Assembly (NCBI RefSeq): GCF_051960575.1
Contig: NZ_JBQCEE010000388.1
Location: forward strand, 1 to 18,195
Reading direction: 5' to 3'
DNA: 18,195 nt
Source of the DNA: JBQCEE01 sp051960575
Lineage (GTDB): Bacteria > Actinomycetota > Actinomycetes > Mycobacteriales > Jatrophihabitantaceae
The first letter of the stretch is position 1, and each line of letters begins with the position of its first letter. The notes under the pieces are model-generated. The model had not been told where the DNA came from and made no database searches. It was given only the letters and a program-made list of their open reading frames with translations. The translations under genes and the position numbers were made by a program. Positions 8,342 through 15,300 of this stretch are shown in pieces.

Positions 8342-8833
8342 TCAGCGGTAGTTGACGAACTGCAGGGGCACCTCGAGGTCGGCGTCCTTGAGCAGGGCGA
8401 TCACGGCCTGCAGGTCGTCGCGCTTCTTGCCCGAGACGCGCAGCTGGTCGCCCTGGATCTGCGCCTGGACGCCCTTGGGGCCCTCGTCGCGGATGAGCTT
8501 GGCGATCTTCTTGGCCTGCTCCGACTCGATGCCCTGGCGCAGGGTGATCGGCAGGACGTACTGCTTGCCGCTCTGCCGAGGCTCGGCGGCGTCGACCGCC
8601 TTCATCGAGATCGAGCGCTTGACCAGCTTCTCCTTGAAGACGTCGAGGGCAGCCTTGACCCGCTCCTCGGTGTCCGCCTTGAGCGTGACGCCGAGCTCGC
8701 CCGACCACTCGATCGAGGCGTTCGTGCCGCGGAAGTCGAAGCGCTGGGCCAGCTCCTTCGCGGCCTGGTTCAGGGCGTTGTCCGCCTCCTGCCGGTCGAT
8801 CTTGCTCACGACGTCGAAGGACGCGTCGGCCAT
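8342..8833 (-). CDS. yajQ: YajQ family nucleotide-binding protein
   Basis: This is a 163-residue cytoplasmic protein of the UPF0234/YajQ family. It begins MADASFDVVSKIDRQEADNA, the family's hallmark N-terminus, and includes AQRFDFRGTNASIEW, a central EKLVKRSISMKAVD and a C-terminal KKRDDLQAVIALLK ending QFVNYR, all strongly conserved in the family. Members have two ferredoxin-like folds; they bind nucleotides, and some bind cyclic di-GMP. The actual role in actinobacteria is not established. A very good ribosome site (GGAGGGG at 8840-8846, minus strand) stands 6 bases before the ATG at 8833. The gene is divergent from tRNA-Tyr, whose 5' end is only 44 bases away, so the two promoters must overlap or reach into each other's transcribed sequence. 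Confidence 0.96.
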   Translation of the reverse strand: MADASFDVVSKIDRQEADNALNQAAKELAQRFDFRGTNASIEWSGELGVTLKADTEERVKAALDVFKEKLVKRSISMKAVDAAEPRQSGKQYVLPITLRQGIESEQAKKIAKLIRDEGPKGVQAQIQGDQLRVSGKKRDDLQAVIALLKDADLEVPLQFVNYR

Positions 8834-8839
8834 CAGAAA

Positions 8840-8846
8840 CCCCTCC
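8840..8846 (-). promoter_or_regulatory. Ribosome binding site of yajQ
   Basis: GGAGGGG on the minus strand lies 6 bases upstream of the ATG. It is a near-perfect Shine-Dalgarno and fixes the start. Confidence 0.75.
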
Positions 8847-8877
8847 GGTAAGCTCTCCGTCGCACCAGTTGTAGCAA

Positions 8878-8959
8878 GGCGGGTTGCCCGAGTGGTCAAA
8901 GGGAGCGGTCTGTAAAACCGCCGGCTCAGCCTACGTTGGTTCGAACCCAACACCCGCCA
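8878..8959 (+). tRNA. tRNA-Tyr (anticodon GTA)
   Basis: This is an 82-base class II tRNA. The acceptor stem is GGCGGGT pairing with ACCCGCC (8952-8958), followed by discriminator A. The D stem is CCC/GGG around GAGTGGTCAAA. The anticodon stem GCGGT/ACCGC encloses the loop CTGTAAA with anticodon GTA. A long variable arm contains GGC-TCA-GCC. The T arm is GTTGG-TTCGAAC-CCAAC. The long variable arm with GTA identifies bacterial tRNA-Tyr. CCA is not encoded, as is usual in many actinobacterial tRNAs. Confidence 0.97.
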
Positions 8960-8966
8960 CAGCGCG

Positions 8967-8992
8967 CGGCCCCCGGCTCCGGCCGGGGGCCG
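8967..8992 (+). terminator. Strong hairpin after tRNA-Tyr
   Basis: CGGCCCCCGG (8967-8976) pairs perfectly with CCGGGGGCCG (8983-8992) around a 6-base loop, 7 bases after the tRNA. There is no U tract, as is common for actinobacterial terminators. Confidence 0.65.
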
Positions 8993-9119
8993 TCGACGTT
9001 CGCGCAACGCCACGGGCGGCGCGACGGAGCCCTGCGGCATTCGTCCGGTTCGCCCAGGATCGTCTTAGAGTCTTAAGTCCCGATCGTCGTCGGGGCCCCC
9101 CTCGACCGGATCGCTCCCA

Positions 9120-9148
9120 TTGTCGCGGCGATGCCAGGTCGGTACGGT
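9120..9148 (+). promoter_or_regulatory. Candidate promoter of the giant exported protein gene
   Basis: TTGTCG (9120-9125) and TACGGT (9143-9148), separated by 17 bases, fit a sigma-70-type promoter with start near 9155 and a leader of about 50 bases. The leader contains a 7-base direct repeat CTGAGCC (9159-9165, 9170-9176), one helical turn apart. TAGAGT at 9066-9071 is an alternative -10 without a good -35. The rest of the 245-base gap 8960-9204 shows only the tRNA terminator and two GGGGCCCC palindromes (9092, 9193). Confidence 0.35.
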
Positions 9149-9189
9149 CCACGCGCCGCTGAGCCTTTCCTGAGCCCGGCGGGAATTTC

Positions 9190-9196
9190 AAAGGGG
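9190..9196 (+). promoter_or_regulatory. Ribosome binding site of the giant protein gene
   Basis: AAAGGGG lies 8 bases before the ATG at 9205. The GGGG is part of a GGGGCCCC palindrome, so the site could be partly paired in the mRNA. Confidence 0.5.
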
Positions 9197-9204
9197 CCCC
9201 CGCC

Positions 9205-9309
9205 ATGCGTCGATCGCGCCGTTCGCGTCGTGCTGTCTCCCTGCTCGCCATCGCCGGATTGGTGCTCGGCACCGCGACCGTCGTCTCGGCCCCGGCATCG
9301 GTGGCAGCG
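9205..9309 (+). other. Signal peptide of the giant protein
   Basis: Residues 1-35: very basic n-region MRRSRRSRRA, hydrophobic core VSLLAIAGLVLGTATVV, and a cleavage region ending SVAA before PPPG. SRRAVS partly resembles a twin-arginine motif but lacks the usual second hydrophobic residue, so Sec export is favoured. Confidence 0.8.
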
Positions 9310-12300
9310 CCGCCCCCCGGCCTCGACCAGGACGTCAGTGACATCTGGAGCGGCCTCGAGTCGCTGCAGTCGTTCTCGCAGGGACTCGCCACCGACGGCG
9401 CCCTCGGTACCGCGCTCACCGACGTGGCCCTGATCCCCGGCGGCAGCGACGGCATCGGCTTCGTCGACCTGCTGCAGAAGACGCTCACCGACCGCCTGGA
9501 CGCCACGGACACGACCTTCGCCAAGCTCGCCGCCGCGCTGAACGGCAACTCGGTGAATCTCGGCAGCGGCCGCACCGCGAAGGTGCAGGTCGTGCCCGGC
9601 TCGGCGACCGGACGCGAGTCGCTCGCCGTCACCCTCGACGTCACCAAGCGGGTGTCGGCCGCACCGCTGACCATCGGCACGACCAGCCCCAAGTTCGACT
9701 TCGCCGCGCCGGTGCAGGTCGACCTCGCCCTGCACGGCACCTTCACCGTCGTCTACGACACCGCGGCCCGCGCCGTCTACCTCGACACCACCAGCACCGC
9801 CGTGCCGACCTTCACCCTCGCGGCCGACGCCCACTTCCCGTGCTCGCCGGCCTCGTCGACCCCGCCGTGCACGCAGGACACCAGCGGCGTGCACGCCGGC
9901 ATCGGCATCCTGGGCGTCAGCCTGAACAGCGGCTCGAGCCTCGACCTGACGACCTCGTTGACCGCGACGCTGCGCGACCCGAACGCCGACGGCAAGGTCT
10001 ACCTCGGCACGATCAGCGGCAGCTCGTTCCAGCCGTTCGCCGAGCCGCTCAACGGCGGCACGACGCCCGGCGAGCTGAACGGCGGCGCGGCCGCCGTCCC
10101 CGGCCTGGTCACCCTCACCGGGCCGACCGGGGCCCTGCACGCCACGCTGAACCTCGCCGCCTCGACCGACTCGTCCATCACGCTGCCCGGTGTCAGCGCG
10201 ACGGTGCAGGTCGACTGGAACGACGTCACCAGCGGCAGCCCGACGGTGAACGTCACCAGCGGTGCACTCAGCGCGATCCAGTCGTTCGAGAACCTGACTC
10301 CGGGCGATCTCGCCCAGGGGCTCGCCGGCCTGGCGACCGCGCTCGAGGCCGTGCAGATGTCGCGCACGTACAAGCCGACGAGCGGTGGGCGCGCCGGCAC
10401 GACTGCGGCGATCGCCGCGGGCGCCCTGACCGCCACCTACACCGCCACCAGCGGCGGCAAGCCGCAGGTGAACGACCTGTTCCAGGTCGGCGGCTCGGGC
10501 GGCCCGGTGCGTGAGGTCTCCGCGGTCGACGGCGCCGGCCCGTACACGGTCACCTTCGGCTCGCCGCTCAACACGGCCGTCGCCGACGGCACGACGCTGA
10601 CGCAGGTCGACGCCAAGGGCGACATCGACCTGCCCTTCATGAAGGGCACGCTGGCCGACGTCTTCCAGGCCAACGAGGCGATCACCGGCTTCCTGAACAA
10701 GCACGTCAAGCAGACCTACAACGCCCAGCCCAACGCCAACACCGGCACGGTGAGCGGTGCGAGCGGCACGTCGGCCACCTACACCGTCGTCGACGGCGGC
10801 GCCCCCGCGGCCGGCGAGTACTACACGATCGGCGACGAGACGCTGAAGGTCGGATCCGTCTCCGGGACGGGCCCGTACAACCTCTCGTTCACCACCCCGT
10901 TCGCCGGCGCGCACGCGGACGGCTCGGCAGCGACCCAGGTGGCGCTCGGGGCGCTCGTGCCCGACTTCAGCTCGCTGCAGTCGATGCTCGCGTCCCTGCA
11001 GACCACCCAGGACCTGCCGGGCGGCTCGCAGTTCACCGTCGGTGACGTCGGCTACGACGACACCACGCACAAGCTCGCCATCGGCCTCTCGATCAGCCGC
11101 GCGGCCGGCTCGGCGCAGGACCTCGACGCGTTCACGCCGGTCGACAGCGGCACGATCAGCAGCGTCGGCACCGATGCCGGCTCCGGCGCCCCGACCCTCA
11201 AGGACACCGGCAAGAGTTGGCAGACCAACGCCTACGCCGGCCACCGCGTGCGGTCGGGTTCGGCCACCAACGTCGTGAAGTCGAACGACGGCTCGACGCT
11301 CGTCCTGAGCGGCGCGTGGGTCGGCGGCACCCCGGGTGCCGGCGACGCCTACGACATCGGCGGCCAGGACGCCGGCACCGGCGCGATCTCGTTCGCCAAC
11401 AAGCTCGACTCGCTCGGCGGCGGCAGCGGCATCCTCAACGCCAACGCGTCCGTGCCGCTGGCGACCGTGACGCCGAGCTACAGCGTCAACCTCACCGTGG
11501 TGCTCGACCTCGAGGCGCCGCAGACCGGCGACGGCTGCAAGAACAAGCTCTTCAACGGCGTCGTGAACACCCAGGCCTGCCCGTTCACCTCGAACAACAC
11601 CGACGGCACGTCGACCGTCGTCACGACGCTGCCGACGCCCGCCGACCGCATCATGATCCGGACGGTCGACGGCTCGAACAATCCGCTGCACCTGCTCACC
11701 GCCGATGCCCCGATCGCCTCGAAGGTCGTCGTGAACGCCAGCGTCGGCTTCCTCGGCCTCGGTCTCACCGGCGACCTGCACGAGTGCGCCGCGTTCACGA
11801 GCGGCACCACCGACTGCGACAGCTCACAACATTTGTTGAGCGTCGACTTCCAGCCCGGCCTCGGCGACGCGCAGCACGACATCTCCCTCGCCGAGCTGTT
11901 CGCGAAGCTGGCGTCCGGCCCCGCGTCCCTCATCAAGGTGACCGTCACCGGCGCCGCGAAGGCGACGATCACCCCGAAGATCACGGGCATCCCCGGCCTG
12001 AGCGACACGGACTTCTTCGGCGCCGGCGGCGCGCCGACGCTCACCCTGTCGATGACCGACATCACCGACCCGTCGACGATCCACCTGGACGCGAACGGCG
12101 GCAGCGTCGCCGATGCGCTCGGCAAGATCAAGGCGTTCAACTTCGACACGAGCAACCCGAAGGCGCTGTTCGGCGAGATCCTGCAGACGCTCAAGACGTT
12201 GAGCAAGCTGCTCAAGAACGTCAGCAGCAGCGGCAGCCCGACCATCCAGGCGGCGCTGGACACCAAGATCCCGGTCGTCGGCCTGACGCTCGGTGACATC

Positions 12301-15300
12301 TTCCGCTCGTCCGAGCAGGGTCAGGGCGACCACGTCAAGTACACCTCGACCCAGGTGCAGGACAGCGACGGCCACTTCACCGACGAACTGCTGCTGCGCA
12401 CCGTCGTCGCCGGAACCTCCACCGGTGTCATCACCGCCACGACGCCGACCACGCTCACGATCAAGCAGTGGCAGGGCGGCACACCGGCCGACGGGTCGCA
12501 GTACCAGGTCGAGAACGCGCTCGACTCGGCGATCGACCTGCTGACCGCGAACCCGGCCGACAGCCTGCAGTCGCTGATCTCGCTGGTGAACGAGCGGCTC
12601 GGTGCGGCCTCGATCCCGATCAGCATCTCGGTCGACCTGAGCCACGGCACGCCGACGCTCGGCCTGCAGCTGGACTGGAAGCGCGACTTCCACTTCACCA
12701 CGCCCGTGTCGTTCGACTTCAACGTCGGCGGCAACGACAGCTCGATCGTCGGCACGCAGGCCTCCGGCCTCGTGCAGCTGCATGCGAACGCCGAGGCGAA
12801 GGTCAAGCTGCTGCTGCCGCTGAGTGCCGACCCGACGGACGAGTCCGGCGCGGCGACGCCGGCCGGGCTGCTCGTCGACCCGACGCAGACCTCGCTCAGC
12901 GCGGGCGTCGACGCCGGTGTCGGCGGGTTCGTCAAGGCGAACTTCGGCCCGCTGTCGCTGTCGCTCGGCGACCCGACCCAGCCCGACGGCGGGAGCCACC
13001 CGGCCGAGGCGCACGCCGCCTTCGGTGCGTCCTTCAACAGCCCGGACACCGCGCCCGAGTCGATCTCGACCTTCCTCGGCAACGTCGGCTCGAACTCCGT
13101 GCACCTCAACGGCGGCGTCACCGGCGTCAGCTGCGCCAACGACACACCGCCCACCACGCTCGGGCTGTGCGCGGCGCTGCCGGTGTACCTCAGCACCGAC
13201 GGCGGTCAGCACTACAACCCGGTCAACGCGACCAACGACCCGACCAAGGACCCGGACACCCTCCGGCTGCGGCTCCCGCTGGTGACCGCGACCCCGTCGA
13301 ACATCGGCGACCTCGCCGACCAGTTCAAGCTCACCGACAGCAGTGGCAACGCCCTGCCGCTGAGCGCGAGCGACTCGACCAAGCGCTTCGAGCTCCCGCC
13401 CTCGCTGGCATCCGACCTCGCGCACGCCGTGCTCGACTTCAGCCAGCTCGGTGGCGGCCTCGACGGCTACTTCAAGTTCGCCGAGCAGGCCCTGAACCTC
13501 GCCAGCTTCGGCGGCAAGGTGCCGCTCATCGGCAAGGACCTGCAGCAGGGCGCGCAGTTCCTCGAACACGTGCAGGGCGAGGTCGACGGCGTGCTCGGCG
13601 ACCTCGCGTCGGTCGGCAACGAGGCCCAGCTCAGGGACTGGGTGGACAACAAGCTCAACGACGCGCTGAAGGACGTGCTGCCGGCCGGCGGCAAGATCAC
13701 CGCCGACTTCGTCTGTTCGGCCCAGCTCGCGACCCCGACGAACGTCGCGGGTACCGCCGCCAAGACGGACACGCCGACCACCGGCTACCAGTACCGCGTC
13801 GCGGCCTCCGACCCGAAGGGTGACACGGCGGCGAGTGCGGCGATCACCGTCACGAGCTCTGCGCTCAGTGCGACGAACACCATCACCGTCACCTGGACGA
13901 AGGTCGACGGCGCGAGTGGCTACAGGCTCTACCGCTCGTCCGACGGCGGCACGACGTGGAAGGAGTTCGACGTCGCGACGTCGGACACGCCGTCGTTCAC
14001 CGACACCGGGGCGGCCGGCACCGACGGCACGCCGCCGACGGGGCCGAACCCGGATCTCTCACCGTGCCCGATCAGCAAGACCACCGGTGTCACGCTCACC
14101 GGCGACATCGGCCAGGGCAAGATCAGCGCCGACAAGGGCTGCGAGGACGACGGCGCCAACCTGTGCATCGGGTCGGGCAACCCCGGGCTGCACACGCCGT
14201 TGAACATCGGCATCCCGGGCCTGTCGCTCGCGGCCGCGACCAACGACGACGGCACGCCCGACCCGACCCAGGAACTCGCCGTGCGGGTGGGGTGGCACAT
14301 CCACCTCAAGATCGGCCTCGACCTGCACCGCGGCTTCTTCGTCGAGACGCAGGACCAGAAGAACCCCGAGATCCAGGTCGGCCTCGCCGTCCAGCTGCCG
14401 AAGTCGATCCAGGCGCAGATCTCGTTCCTCAAGGTCAACCTCTGCGACTTCGCGACCGGCCAGTCGTACCCGCCGACGGCGAGCCCGAGCTGCCCGTTCA
14501 AGCCGCTCGTGCCGAACGGCGTCACGCGCACCGCCGGCTCGCCGACGCCGCTGTTCGCCGGCGCCTTCGGCATCGACCTGCACACGCCGACGGCGTCGGT
14601 GACCGCGTTCGACGATCCGGGCTTCACCGCGAACGACGACGCGGCGAACGACATCACGCTCAAGGACCTCACCAACCTCGCGTCCCTGAAGAAGCTCGTC
14701 ACCGTCGGCATCTCGGCGAAGGTGCACATCGACTGGGACTTCCAGGCCGTGCTCGACTCGTCGCTGCCCGGTGTGGGCGGCGAGTTCAAGCTCGACTGGC
14801 AGTGGGGCACGTCGCTCAACAAGCCGGCCGTCGCCACCGACAGCGGCAACGACGCGACGCCGCCCGCCGACGGTGTGGCGAAGCCGGACATCGAGTTCGA
14901 CAACGTCTACATCTCCGCGGGCGGATTCCTCAGCGGCGTGCTGAAGCCGATCATCAAGGAGGTGCAGCAGTTCACCTCGCCGCTCAAGCCGGTGATCGAC
15001 ACGCTGTACGCGCCGATCCCGGTGCTGTCCGACCTGAGCCATCTGGCCGGCGGCGGCGACGTCACGCTCATCTCGATCGCCGAGGCGTTCAGCACGCTGG
15101 CGGGCGGACCCGACCTGACGATGGTCGACCGCATCCTGCAGGTGATCAAGCTGGTCAACGCCATCCCGACCGGTGACGACGGGCTCGGCATCTTCATCGG
15201 CTCGTTCAAGGTCAGTTCGAGCAAGGCGGTCGGTACCGCGGCGACACCCGACAACACCGATTCGCTCATCGACACCAAGACGCCGGCCCCCGCGTCCCAG

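Noticed and set aside
8960..9204. Possible riboswitch (for example cyclic di-AMP type) in the leader of the giant gene
   Set aside because: The conserved sequence blocks of that riboswitch class are not present; only simple palindromes and a short direct repeat are seen.
9073..11781. Very long minus-strand open frame (about 900 codons) opposite the giant gene
   Set aside because: Its translation is Arg/Val/Gly/Asp-rich low-complexity text without motifs. The + strand frame has a signal peptide and recognisable domains. Antisense open frames are normal at this GC content.
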